A DNA stretch of 64,000 nt. Origin: Deltaproteobacteria bacterium (lineage in GTDB: Bacteria; Myxococcota_A; Polyangia; Polyangiales; Polyangiaceae). The translations under genes and the position numbers were made by a program. Location of the stretch: the NCBI GenBank assembly GCA_016218915.1, contig JACRCQ010000031.1, forward strand, positions 1 through 64,000, given 5' to 3'. The notes beneath the pieces are model-generated. The model was not told where the DNA came from and made no database searches. It saw nothing but the letters and a program-made list of their open reading frames with translations. Shown one piece after another: positions 46,583 to 55,278 of the stretch; within the stretch, counting starts at the first letter, position 1; the number at the start of each line of letters is the position of its first letter.

Positions 46583-46870
46583 ATGTTGAGCACGTGCCCG
46601 CATTGCAATGTTGAACTGCTTGCCTGGCAGACGCCTGCGGAGACGTCGTGGGACTCTCCAGTCCTGCAAATCTGCTTCAATGACGACTGTCCTTACTTCC
46701 AGCGCAGCGGCGAGTGGATGAAGTCCCACTACAACGTAGCTGCGATGTATCGCTTCCGGTTGGACCCCTCCAGCGGCCAGTCCGGGCCGATCCCGGTCTG
46801 GTCGCGCGAGGCGCTTCGCGACGGCATCCTGTCGCCCGAGTCAATCCCCCAGACGGAGCCAACGGCATGA
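46583..46870 (+). CDS. Small zinc-ribbon-like protein between aprA and qmoA
   Basis: 95 residues from ATG 46583 (GAGGCCGCGAG upstream). It begins MLSTCPHCNVELLAW and continues CFNDDCPYFQRSGEWM, giving a CxxC and a CxxxxC pair that could bind zinc or a cluster. The rest (SHYNVAAMYRFRLDPSSGQ) is a short beta-rich tail with no recognised motif. The stop overlaps the ATG of the YkgJ-type gene, so the two are coupled. No function is assigned; its place inside the apr-qmo run suggests an accessory or maturation role in APS reduction. Confidence 0.7.
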   Translation: MLSTCPHCNVELLAWQTPAETSWDSPVLQICFNDDCPYFQRSGEWMKSHYNVAAMYRFRLDPSSGQSGPIPVWSREALRDGILSPESIPQTEPTA

Positions 46871-47688
46871 GCAAGCAAGTTGAGTCCATGGAGAAGAGGA
46901 TCCTGGAGGAGTATCCCAGGATGGGCGCAGACGACACGTTCTGCTTCGAGTGCCATGCGGGGCTCAGCTGCTTCACACAGTGCTGCCGCGACGTGAGCAT
47001 CGCGCTGACGCCCTACGACGTGCTGCGCCTCAAGAACCGTCTTCAGATGAAGAGCCAGGACTTCGTCGAGCAGCACATCCTGCTGCCGCCGATGGCGCAG
47101 AAACAGAAGCTGCCCACGCCCTTCCTGAAGATGAACGAGGAAGACAACAAGCGTTGCCCCTTCGTCAAGGAGGGCGGCTGTTCCGTCTACGAAGATCGCC
47201 CTTGGGCCTGCCGCATGTACCCCGTCGGCTTGGCTTCGTCGCGTTCCGACGCGCAGCCGGATGGCGAGGAGTTCTTCTTCTTGATCCGCAGCGAGGTCTG
47301 CAAGGGGCTGGACCGCGGCAGGACGATGACGATCCGCGAGTGGCAGCGCGATCAGCAGACGCAGGCGCACGACGCGGCCAACGAGGCGTTCAAGGCGGTC
47401 ACGCTTCACAGGTTCTTGAGGGACGGATACGTCCTGGAGCCTGAGCATCGCCAGATGTTCTTCATGGCCTGCTACAACCTGGATCGATTCCGCGAGTTCG
47501 TCTTCCAGAGCAGCTTCCTCAAGAAGTTCGAGATCGATCCCAAGCGCGTCGATGCGCTGTCGCGCGACGACGAAGAGCTGCTGAAGTTCGCCTACGAGTG
47601 GGTGCGCTTCGCGCTCTTCCACGAGCGCACGCTGAGCGTGGACCGGGACTACGAGCAGGCCAAGCGCAAGGTGCTTTCCGCGCAGTGA
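46867..47688 (+). CDS. YkgJ-family cysteine-cluster protein
   Basis: 273 residues from ATG 46867. Cysteines in FCFECHAGLSCFTQCCRDVS, KRCPFVKEGGCSVYEDRPWAC and RMYP give the YkgJ (zinc/iron-chelating) signature; the family has an eight-cysteine cluster of unknown chemistry. The C-terminal half is helical with no known motif. The family is often described as a putative Fe-S or metal-binding protein; no reaction is established. It is placed between aprBA and qmoAB and translationally coupled to the zinc-ribbon protein. A role in cluster assembly or electron flow is an inference. Confidence 0.85.
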   Translation: MSKQVESMEKRILEEYPRMGADDTFCFECHAGLSCFTQCCRDVSIALTPYDVLRLKNRLQMKSQDFVEQHILLPPMAQKQKLPTPFLKMNEEDNKRCPFVKEGGCSVYEDRPWACRMYPVGLASSRSDAQPDGEEFFFLIRSEVCKGLDRGRTMTIREWQRDQQTQAHDAANEAFKAVTLHRFLRDGYVLEPEHRQMFFMACYNLDRFREFVFQSSFLKKFEIDPKRVDALSRDDEELLKFAYEWVRFALFHERTLSVDRDYEQAKRKVLSAQ

Positions 47689-47726
47689 GCACCTGCGGGG
47701 AGCGGGACCAACGAGGAAGTCGTCTC

Positions 47727-48983
47727 ATGGCAGGACTGGATCCCAGACGCGTTGTGGTGGTCGGCGGCGGCATCAGCGGAATCACGTCCGCCATCGAGAT
47801 CGCCGAGACAGGGACCGAGGTGACGCTCGTGGAGCGATCGCCTTCTCTCGGTGGACGCGTCGCCGGGATGTTCCGCTACTTCCCCAAGCTGTGCCCGCCC
47901 TACTGCGGCCTCGAGATCCAGTACCGGAGAATCAAGGCCAACCCCCGCATCAGCGTCATGACCGATACCGAGGTCACGGCGGCCGACAAGTGCGCCGACG
48001 GCTGGAAGCTGTCGCTGCGACGCAATGCCAGGAAGGTCACCGACCGCTGCACAGCGTGTGACGAGTGCACCGCGGCCTGCCCGGTCGAGCGTCGCAATCC
48101 CCACAACCAGGCGCTCGACGCCACCAAGGCGATCTTCCTGCCGCACAGGCTCGCATTCCCGCTGCGCTACGCAATCGACGCACAAGCTTGCCCTGGAGCA
48201 TCCTGCGGCAAGTGCGTCCCGGCCTGCCCCTTCGGCGCCATCGACCTGTCGATGCAGCCGCAGGATCTCGAGCTCACAGCCTCCAAGGTCATCTGGGCAA
48301 CGGGCTGGAAGCCGTACGACGCAGCTCGCCTGGCGCACCTGGGATTCCAGCGGGTCCCGAACGTGATCACCAACGTCATGTTCGAGCGTCTCGCCGCACT
48401 CGACGGCCCGACCGGCGGAAAGCTCTTGCGTCCCTCGGATGGCAAGGAAGCCAAGCGGGTCGTGTTCGTGCAATGCGCAGGTTCGCGCGACGACGAGCAC
48501 CTGCCGTACTGCTCCGCCGTCTGCTGCCAGGCCTCGCTCAAGCAGGCGAGCTTCGTACGGGAGACCTATCCGGACTCGCGGGTCGAAATCTTCTATACCG
48601 ACCGCCGCGCAGGCGACAACGAAGACTTTCTTCGCAAGGTCCAGTCCGATCCCAACATCGTGTTCACCAAGGGCAAGGTCGGACAGGTGACCGAAGAGCC
48701 AGGGTCTGGCGACATCACGGTCGTCGCACAAGACACGCCGACCGGACCCTCCCGCACGGCCATCGCGGACCTCGTCGTGCTGGCGACGGGGATCGTGCCG
48801 GAGACGTCCCTCGCCGCGATTCCTTCGGGCATCACGCGTGATGCCTACGGGTTTCTCACCGGGAGCCACACCGAAGGATTCGAGGTGGTGGGTTGTGCCA
48901 GCCGCCCGTCGGACGTGACCCGATCGGTACAGGACGCCACGGGCGCGGGCATTCGCGCGCAACGAAGCCTGGCAGTGAGGTAG
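47727..48983 (+). CDS. qmoA: Quinone-interacting oxidoreductase subunit A (HdrA-like flavoprotein)
   Basis: 418 residues from ATG 47727 (GAGGAAG upstream). FAD-binding VVVVGGGISGITSAIEIAE, then FPKLCPPYCGLEIQYRRI, a ferredoxin-like region CTACDECTAACPVERRNP with CPGASCGKCVPACPFGA, and the HdrA-type motif VQCAGSRDDEHLPYCSAVCC. QmoA with QmoB carries electrons between the quinone pool and APS reductase. The length is close to known QmoA. It is directly followed by qmoB (five-base gap). No qmoC follows, so the membrane subunit must be supplied elsewhere. Confidence 0.93.
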   Translation: MAGLDPRRVVVVGGGISGITSAIEIAETGTEVTLVERSPSLGGRVAGMFRYFPKLCPPYCGLEIQYRRIKANPRISVMTDTEVTAADKCADGWKLSLRRNARKVTDRCTACDECTAACPVERRNPHNQALDATKAIFLPHRLAFPLRYAIDAQACPGASCGKCVPACPFGAIDLSMQPQDLELTASKVIWATGWKPYDAARLAHLGFQRVPNVITNVMFERLAALDGPTGGKLLRPSDGKEAKRVVFVQCAGSRDDEHLPYCSAVCCQASLKQASFVRETYPDSRVEIFYTDRRAGDNEDFLRKVQSDPNIVFTKGKVGQVTEEPGSGDITVVAQDTPTGPSRTAIADLVVLATGIVPETSLAAIPSGITRDAYGFLTGSHTEGFEVVGCASRPSDVTRSVQDATGAGIRAQRSLAVR

Positions 48984-48988
48984 ATGTG

Positions 48989-51109
48989 ATGGAGAAGGTC
49001 GGATTCTTCCTATGCACGGGGTGCGGAATCGGCGAGTCCGTCGATGATGCCGGTCTGCTCAAGACCGCGTGCAAGGAGGGAAAGGCCCAGGTTGCGCGCT
49101 CTCATGCGCGTCTGTGCGCCCCCGAAGGGCTGACGCTGGTTCGCGACGAGATGGCAGCCGCCGGACTCGATGCGGTCGTGATCGCCGCTTGCTCCGAGCG
49201 TGAGCTGTCCGGGGTGTTCCGGTTCGGCGACGCGCACGTCGAGCGCGCGAGCCTTCGCGAGCAGGTCGCATGGGTGTGCAAGGCCGAGGCCGAAGACCGG
49301 CAGATGCTCGCGGAAGACTACACGCGAATGGCATGCGTTCGTGCAGCCAAGAGCGCTCGACCCACGCGCCTGACTCCTGCGGTCTCTCGCCGCCTGCTCG
49401 TGGTGGGTGGCGGTGCTGCAGGGCTGAGCGCTGCGCTCGAGGCATCGCGCGCAGGCTACGAAGTCGTGCTCGTCGACAAGGACAAGACGCTCGGCGGATG
49501 GATGGCGACCTGCAAGCTGCAGGTCCCCCGAAAGGCGCCCTTTGCAGCCGCCGAGGACAACGACATCCTGGAGCTGGTCGGCGCAGTCAAGGACGCGCCG
49601 GGAATCCAGATCAAGTCGTCGTGCGCCATCGGGTCCATCTCCGGCGCTCCGGGGGCCTTCCAGGTCACGCTCCAAGGCGAAGCTGAGCCCTTCACGGTCG
49701 GCGCGATCGTGGTCGCTGTGGGCGCCACGCCGTACGACGTGACCAAGCTCGGGCATCTCGGATACGGGACGCACCCGAACGTGATCACCCAGTCGGAGCT
49801 CGAGGCGCTGGCGAAGCAAGGGCAGGTCGCGCGGCCGTCGGACGGCAAGCCGATCCAGTCTGCGTTGTTCGTGCAGTGTGCGGGCTCCCGCGACGAAGCG
49901 CATCTCGGGTACTGCTCGACGACCTGCTGTCCGGAGACGATCAAGCAGCTCGCGTACCTGAAGGCTGCCAATGGAGCGGTGCGCTGCCACGTCGTGCACA
50001 AGGACATGCGGCTGCCGGGCCTGCTGGAAGCGTTCTACCGCAGCGCGCAGGCGGACGGGACGGAGTTCGTGCAGGGGGAGATCAAGGCGGTGTCCAGCGC
50101 GGGGCAGGGCGTGCGGGTGGAGCTGCACGACGCGCAGTCCGGCGAGCAACGCCAGCTCGAAGTCGATCTCGTGGTGCTGGCGACCGGGATGGTGCCGAGC
50201 GCGAAGGACACTTCGGTCCTGAACCTGACGTATCGATTGGGCAAGGAGCTGCCCACGCGCGACAGCGGGTTTGCGAGCTCGCACTTCATCTGCTTTCCGT
50301 ACGAGACGCAGCGCACGGGGATCTACGCCGCCGGCGCAGTGCACCGTCCGATGCTGACCGCCGACGCGATGGCCGATGGTGCGGGGGCTGCGCACAAGGC
50401 GATCCAGTGCGTGGAGATGACGGCGCGGGGCGAGGCGGTGCATCCGCGGGCCGGCGACTTGACGTATCCCGAATTCTCGCTGCAGCGCTGCACGCAGTGC
50501 AAGCGGTGCACGGAGGAGTGCCCGTTCGGCACGCTGGACGAAGACGAGAAGGGGACGCCGAAGCCGAATCCGGAGCGGTGCCGTCGGTGCGGCGTGTGCC
50601 TTGGCGCTTGTCCCGAGAGAATCGTGTCGTTTGCGAACTACTCGGTGGACATGGTGGGCTCGATGATCAAGTCGATCTCGGTGCCCGACGAGTTCGAGGA
50701 GAAGCCGCGGGTGCTGTGTCTCGTATGCGAGAACGACGTGCTGCCCGCGATCGACATGGCAGCGAGCCTGCGAAAGCCGCTGAGCCCCTGGGTGCGGGTC
50801 GTTGCGCTGCGGTGCCTGGGAAGCACGAACCTGCAGTGGCTGAACGACTCGATGATCAAGGGCATCGACGGTGTGATGCTGATCGGATGCCGGCATGGTG
50901 ACGACTACCAGTGTCACTTCGTCAAGGGTAGCGAGCTGTGCAACGTGAGGATGGAGAAGATCCAGGAGACGCTGACGCGCCTGATGCTGGAGCCGGAGCG
51001 AATCCGAGTCGAGCAGTTCGCTTTGGGCGATTACGGCAAGCTGTTCGACGTGGTGAACGGGTTCGTAGAGCGCGTCGTTGCGCTCGGGCCCAACCCCAAC
51101 AAGGGGTGA
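48989..51109 (+). CDS. qmoB: Quinone-interacting oxidoreductase subunit B (HdrA/MvhD-like)
   Basis: 706 residues from ATG 48989 (GAGGT eight bases upstream). The N-terminus has VGFFLCTGCGIGESVDD, then a flavin domain (LLVVGGGAAGLSAALEASR) and VQCAGSRDEAHLGYCSTTCC. A two-cluster ferredoxin domain follows (CTQCKRCTEECPFGTLDE and CRRCGVCLGACPERIVS). The C-terminal domain of about 130 residues (LIGCRHGDDYQCHFVKGSEL) is MvhD-like, the part that in Hdr systems exchanges electrons with a partner. The length suits QmoB. The next gene, dsrA, starts 21 bases later, so apr-qmo and dsr genes are contiguous, which is not the usual order in model sulfate reducers. Confidence 0.93.
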   Translation: MEKVGFFLCTGCGIGESVDDAGLLKTACKEGKAQVARSHARLCAPEGLTLVRDEMAAAGLDAVVIAACSERELSGVFRFGDAHVERASLREQVAWVCKAEAEDRQMLAEDYTRMACVRAAKSARPTRLTPAVSRRLLVVGGGAAGLSAALEASRAGYEVVLVDKDKTLGGWMATCKLQVPRKAPFAAAEDNDILELVGAVKDAPGIQIKSSCAIGSISGAPGAFQVTLQGEAEPFTVGAIVVAVGATPYDVTKLGHLGYGTHPNVITQSELEALAKQGQVARPSDGKPIQSALFVQCAGSRDEAHLGYCSTTCCPETIKQLAYLKAANGAVRCHVVHKDMRLPGLLEAFYRSAQADGTEFVQGEIKAVSSAGQGVRVELHDAQSGEQRQLEVDLVVLATGMVPSAKDTSVLNLTYRLGKELPTRDSGFASSHFICFPYETQRTGIYAAGAVHRPMLTADAMADGAGAAHKAIQCVEMTARGEAVHPRAGDLTYPEFSLQRCTQCKRCTEECPFGTLDEDEKGTPKPNPERCRRCGVCLGACPERIVSFANYSVDMVGSMIKSISVPDEFEEKPRVLCLVCENDVLPAIDMAASLRKPLSPWVRVVALRCLGSTNLQWLNDSMIKGIDGVMLIGCRHGDDYQCHFVKGSELCNVRMEKIQETLTRLMLEPERIRVEQFALGDYGKLFDVVNGFVERVVALGPNPNKG

Positions 51110-51130
51110 CCGAAAAGGAGGAGATGGTCG

Positions 51131-52315
51131 ATGGCGAGAAAACCTACCCCGAAGTTGGATCAGCTTGAGAAGGGGCCTTGGCCCAGCTTCGTACGGGAGA
51201 TCAAGAAGCGCGCAGACAAGAACGCGACGTGCGCAGACCTGCTCGGCGTCCTCGAGAAGTCGTACGAGGAGCGGGTGGGCCACTGGAAGCACGGCGGGAT
51301 CGTGGGCGTGTTCGGCTATGGCGGCGGCGTCATCGGGCGCTACTCGGATGTCCCCGAGGAGTTCCCCGGCGTTGCGCACTTCCACACCGTGCGCGTGAAC
51401 CAGCCAGCCGGATGGTTCTACACCTCTGCAGCGCTGCGAACCCTGTGCGACATCTGGGACCGTCACGGCTCCGGACTGCTCAACATGCACGGGTCCACGG
51501 GCGATATCATCTTCCTGGGCACGTCGACCGAGCACCTCGAGCCGATCTTCGAGGAGCTGACCCAGGCCGGATTCGACCTCGGCGGGTCGGGCTCCGACCT
51601 TCGCACGCCATCCTGCTGCTGCGGCGAGGCGCGGTGCGAGTGGGCCTGCTACGACACGATGGCGTTCTGCCAAGAGATGACGATGCACTTCCAGGACGAG
51701 CTGCATCGCCCGGCATTCCCCTACAAGTTCAAGATCAAGGCAGCGGGCTGCCCGAACGACTGCGTGGCCTCGATTGCGCGCGCGGACCTCTCGGTGATTG
51801 GCACGTGGCGCGACTGCATCGAGATCGACCAGGCGGAAGTCGCTAAGCACGCCGCCAAAGGCAACGACATCGTCAAGGATGTCGTCATGAACTGCCCCGG
51901 CAAGTGCCTGTCCTGGGATGGCAAGGCGCTCACGGTGGTGCAGGAAGACTGCAAGCACTGCATGCATTGCATCAACGCGATGCCCAAGGCAGTCCGCCCC
52001 GGCAAGGAGCGCGGAGCTGCGCTGCTGCTCGGCTCCAAGGCGCCGATCATGGAAGGCGCGCTGCTGTCGTCGGTGCTGGTGCCGTTCATCAAGATGGAGC
52101 CGCCCTACGACGACATCAAGGCGCTGCTCGAAGCGATCTGGGAAGTCTGGTCGGAGGATGGGAAGAACCGCGAGCGCGTGGGCGAGTTCATCCAGCGCGT
52201 GGGCATGGGCAACTTCCTGGACGCGATCGGGCTGGATCCCGACCCGTCGATGGTCGCGCACCCGCGCGAGAATCCCTACGTCTTCTACGACCTGGGGGGC
52301 AACGGCAAGGAATAG
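51131..52315 (+). CDS. dsrA: Dissimilatory sulfite reductase alpha subunit
   Basis: 394 residues; AAAAGGAGGAG precedes the ATG. Siroheme/[4Fe-4S] ligands are grouped in [18 protein letters not shown] (Cys162-173) and [17 protein letters not shown] (Cys207, Cys211). The ferredoxin insert shows [10 protein letters not shown] and [14 protein letters not shown]. DsrAB reduces sulfite by partial steps to a DsrC-bound trisulfide in the cytoplasm. The substitution SCCCGE for the more usual S-x-C-(I/V)-G at the first cluster is a minor variant. It is followed after 71 bases by dsrB. With dsrD downstream it is predicted to be the reductive form. Confidence 0.97.
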   Translation: MARKPTPKLDQLEKGPWPSFVREIKKRADKNATCADLLGVLEKSYEERVGHWKHGGIVGVFGYGGGVIGRYSDVPEEFPGVAHFHTVRVNQPAGWFYTSAALRTLCDIWDRHGSGLLNMHGSTGDIIFLGTSTEHLEPIFEELTQAGFDLGGSGSDLRTPSCCCGEARCEWACYDTMAFCQEMTMHFQDELHRPAFPYKFKIKAAGCPNDCVASIARADLSVIGTWRDCIEIDQAEVAKHAAKGNDIVKDVVMNCPGKCLSWDGKALTVVQEDCKHCMHCINAMPKAVRPGKERGAALLLGSKAPIMEGALLSSVLVPFIKMEPPYDDIKALLEAIWEVWSEDGKNRERVGEFIQRVGMGNFLDAIGLDPDPSMVAHPRENPYVFYDLGGNGKE

Positions 52316-52386
52316 CGGGCGTGAGGATGTAACGGACGAAGACCCAATGCGGAGGCCGCGGGCCTCCGTTTCGAGGAGACAGGAAG

Positions 52387-53478
52387 ATGGCAGAACCAAC
52401 CAAGAAGCGCGTCACCGACATCGGGCCGCCGCACTACAAGAAGTTCCTGCCGCCAGTCATTCTGGCCAACTACGGCAAGTGGAAGTACCACGAGATTCCC
52501 CGCCCGGGCGTGCTCATGCACGTCTCGGAGTCCGGGGACAAGCTCTACAGCGTACGCGCGGCGTCGCCCCGCATCGTCGCCATCGACACCGTGCGCATGT
52601 TCGCCGATCTGGCGGACAAGTACTGCGGCGGGTTCCTCCGGTTCACCAGCCGCAACAACGTCGAGTTCCTTCTGACCGAAGACAAGAACATCGATCCGCT
52701 GATCGCCGACTTGACCGCTGCTGGCTATCCGGTCGGCGGCACGGCCAACTCGATCTCGAACATCGTGCACACGCAGGGGTGGATTCACTGCCACTCTGCG
52801 GCCACGGATGCATCCGGGATCGTCAAGTCGGTCATGGATGAGATGACGCAGCACTTCACGAAGATGGAGCTGCCCGGCAAGCTGCGGATCGCCCTGGCAT
52901 GCTGCCTCAACATGTGCGGCGCGGTGCACTGCTCGGACATCGCCATTCTCGGGATTCACCGCAAGGCGCCGCAGGTCCAGCACGACAAGGTCAAGGCCAT
53001 GTGCGAGATCCCGTCGGCCGTGGCTTCGTGCCCGAACGCAGCTGTGCGGCCTGCGGTGGTCGATGGCGTGCAGTCGATCGAGATTCTGGAAGAGAAGTGC
53101 ATGTACTGCGCGAACTGCTACACGGTCTGCCCGGCGTTGCCGTTGAACAACCCGGAGACGGACGGCGTGGCGATCTGGGTCGGTGGCAAGGTATCGAATG
53201 CACGCAGCGAGCCGCGGTTCAGCAAGCTCGCGGTTCCGTACCTGCCGAACAACCCGCCCCGGTGGCCGGAGGTGGTCGACACCGTGAAGAAGATTGTGGA
53301 GGTGTGGGCTGCGAATGCGCGCAAGTACGAGAGGATGGGGGATTGGATCGATCGCATCGGCTGGCCGAGGTTCTTCAAGCTCGCCGGGATCGAGTTCCAG
53401 AAGCAGCACATCGACGACTTCAAGCACGCGGGGCTGACGTTCAAGCGGTCGATGCACCTGAGGTACGACAAGGAGTAG
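52387..53478 (+). CDS. dsrB: Dissimilatory sulfite reductase beta subunit
   Basis: 363 residues; GAGGAGACAGGAAG precedes the ATG. Typical strand and ligand motifs are [13 protein letters not shown] [40 protein letters not shown] and a ferredoxin motif [18 protein letters not shown]. DsrB carries the catalytically competent siroheme in known enzymes. It forms the alpha2beta2 core with DsrA and binds DsrC in the groove between subunits. It is followed after four bases by dsrD, whose ribosome site overlaps the dsrB stop, so the two are coupled. Confidence 0.97.
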   Translation: MAEPTKKRVTDIGPPHYKKFLPPVILANYGKWKYHEIPRPGVLMHVSESGDKLYSVRAASPRIVAIDTVRMFADLADKYCGGFLRFTSRNNVEFLLTEDKNIDPLIADLTAAGYPVGGTANSISNIVHTQGWIHCHSAATDASGIVKSVMDEMTQHFTKMELPGKLRIALACCLNMCGAVHCSDIAILGIHRKAPQVQHDKVKAMCEIPSAVASCPNAAVRPAVVDGVQSIEILEEKCMYCANCYTVCPALPLNNPETDGVAIWVGGKVSNARSEPRFSKLAVPYLPNNPPRWPEVVDTVKKIVEVWAANARKYERMGDWIDRIGWPRFFKLAGIEFQKQHIDDFKHAGLTFKRSMHLRYDKE

Positions 53479-53482
53479 GACC

Positions 53483-53731
53483 ATGGCAGATCCAGTCGGT
53501 GTCTTGGAAGTTGCCGACGCGATGTACAAGCTCGTCGCCGAGGCCCAGGGGCAGAAGAAGCTCAAGCCGGGCGACCTCAGCAAGGCAGCTGCGGAGCTGT
53601 TCGGCGACCGGTGCGACAAGAAGACATGCAAGGAGGCAATCCGTCTCCTCATCGAATCCGGTCGCTGCGTCTACACTTACTTCGGCGGAAGCTTCATCGA
53701 AATACCGCACAAGGAGGGCGCGGCGAACTAG
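53483..53731 (+). CDS. dsrD: DsrD, activator of the sulfite reductase
   Basis: 82 residues; AAGGAGTAGG, overlapping the dsrB stop, is the ribosome site. Short helices and a wing-like hairpin (CDKKTCKEAIRLLIESGRCV, then YTYFGGSFIEIPHKEG) are typical of DsrD, a small winged-helix-like protein that has been shown to stimulate sulfite reduction by DsrAB. dsrD is a widely used marker of the reductive pathway and is missing in classical sulfur oxidisers. Its presence directly after dsrB is the strongest single argument here for sulfate or sulfite reduction. Confidence 0.95.
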   Translation: MADPVGVLEVADAMYKLVAEAQGQKKLKPGDLSKAAAELFGDRCDKKTCKEAIRLLIESGRCVYTYFGGSFIEIPHKEGAAN

Positions 53732-53747
53732 GCCGCGGACGCACACC

Positions 53748-55253
53748 ATGGAAGCAAGCACCAGGACGGATGACGACGTGCCGTGCGTATGCAGGAGCGT
53801 TCCACCGGTCAGCGACGTCCTGAAGCGGGGGCGCATCGCAGCGCCCCGGCTTCTGGTCGCGGGTGCTTGCGGCGACGCCGGCAAGACCACCCTGTGCATC
53901 GGGCTGCTGCGAGCCCTGCGTCGCAAGGGGCTGGCGGTACAGGCGTTCAAGAAGGGCCCGGACTACATCGATGCGGCGTGGCTGTCGCGCGCATCCGAAG
54001 GCGCCGCACGCAATCTCGACGTGTACATGTGCGGCGAGCCTTCCGTCCGGGCTTCCTTCCTGCGCCACGGTGCGCAAGCGGACTGCTCGATCATCGAAGG
54101 CGCGCGGGGAATCCTGGATGGAGTCGACGCCCAGGGAACGTACAGCTCCGCGCGCCTCGCCATGCTGCTGGATTGTCCGGCGATCCTCATCGTCAGCGCT
54201 GCCAAGGTCACGCGCACCGCTGCCGCTGCGGTCAAGGGCATCCAGCAGCTCGAGCCTGACCTTCGGCTCGGCGGCGTCGTGCTCAACGGCCTCTCCGGCG
54301 ATCGTCATCGCAGGGTGACCTCCCGGGCCATCGAGGATTCGACCGGGGTGCCGGTGCTCGGCGCGCTGCCGCACGTACGCGCGGCGTCGATGCCGATTCG
54401 GCACCTCGGCCTCGTCACTCCCTCCGAGTACCAGGTCGCAGCCCACCTCACCGACTCGCTGGAGCGCCTGATCTCCGAGCACGTCGACGTCGACTCCGTG
54501 CTGTCCCTCGCGCGAACCGCTCCGTGGATCGCGCCGCATGGGTGGGCGGCTCCGGAGGAGCCGCTGATGGGCCGCAGGGACGTGCGAGTCGGGATCCTGG
54601 TCGATTCCGCTTTCACCTTCTACTATCCCGAGAACCTCGAGCACCTCGAGCGTCTCGGCGCAGAGCTCGTGCCGATATCCGCGCTGGACGCCTCCGACCT
54701 GCCGCCGATCGATGCCCTGTACATCGGCGGAGGATTCCCGGAGACCCACGCGCGCGCGCTCGCGGACAATCGTCCACTGCTGCACGCGATTCGCTCGCTC
54801 GCGCAGCATCAGCTTCCCATCTACGCCGAGTGCGGCGGGCTGATGTACCTGTCGCGCGCGATCCATTCGGGCGTGGAGACCTTCGAGATGGTGGGCGCGC
54901 TCCCGGTGGAGACGGCGATGACGCCGAATCCAGTGGGGCATGGCTACGTCGACGCGGTGGTGGTCGGAGACAATCCGTTCTTCCCGCTGGGCGCCGAGAT
55001 CAAGGGCCATCAGTTCCACTACTCCAAAGTCATCAGCGGCACGGAGCACGTCGATCTGGTCTTCATGATGAGCAAGGGCAAGGGGGTTCGGGCGAGGCAC
55101 GACGGGCTGTGCGTGAACAACGTGCTCGCCACGTACGTGCACGTGCACGCCGCCGGCGTCCCCGCGTGGGCCGAAGGCCTCGTCGCAGCGGCGGACCGAT
55201 ACGCCAATCGACGAAGGAGCCTGGAGTCCGCCATCGAGGCTGCTGTCGGATAG
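53748..55253 (+). CDS. dsrN: DsrN, glutamine-dependent siroheme amidase (CbiA family)
   Basis: 501 residues from ATG 53748. N-terminal ATP domain with VAGACGDAGKTTLCIGLLRA and FKKGPDYIDAAWL; C-terminal class-I-like glutamine amidotransferase with ALYIGGGFPETHARAL and YAECGGLMYLSRAI (nucleophile Cys). CbiA-family enzymes amidate carboxylates of corrinoids; the dsr-linked form, DsrN, converts siroheme to siroamide for DsrAB. Position inside the dsr run supports DsrN. An N-terminal extension (EASTRTDDDVPCVCRSVPP) is a little longer than in minimal CbiA. A cobalamin role remains a lesser possibility. Confidence 0.9.
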   Translation: MEASTRTDDDVPCVCRSVPPVSDVLKRGRIAAPRLLVAGACGDAGKTTLCIGLLRALRRKGLAVQAFKKGPDYIDAAWLSRASEGAARNLDVYMCGEPSVRASFLRHGAQADCSIIEGARGILDGVDAQGTYSSARLAMLLDCPAILIVSAAKVTRTAAAAVKGIQQLEPDLRLGGVVLNGLSGDRHRRVTSRAIEDSTGVPVLGALPHVRAASMPIRHLGLVTPSEYQVAAHLTDSLERLISEHVDVDSVLSLARTAPWIAPHGWAAPEEPLMGRRDVRVGILVDSAFTFYYPENLEHLERLGAELVPISALDASDLPPIDALYIGGGFPETHARALADNRPLLHAIRSLAQHQLPIYAECGGLMYLSRAIHSGVETFEMVGALPVETAMTPNPVGHGYVDAVVVGDNPFFPLGAEIKGHQFHYSKVISGTEHVDLVFMMSKGKGVRARHDGLCVNNVLATYVHVHAAGVPAWAEGLVAAADRYANRRRSLESAIEAAVG

Positions 55254-55278
55254 AGATTCACCTGCGTAGGAGCAAGGC

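Noticed and set aside
49010..52399. Very long antisense open frame (about 1100 codons) opposite qmoB and dsrA
   Set aside because: Its product is rich in Arg, His and Leu without any motif, and it runs against genes with clear cluster and flavin motifs; it is a GC-rich codon-bias shadow.
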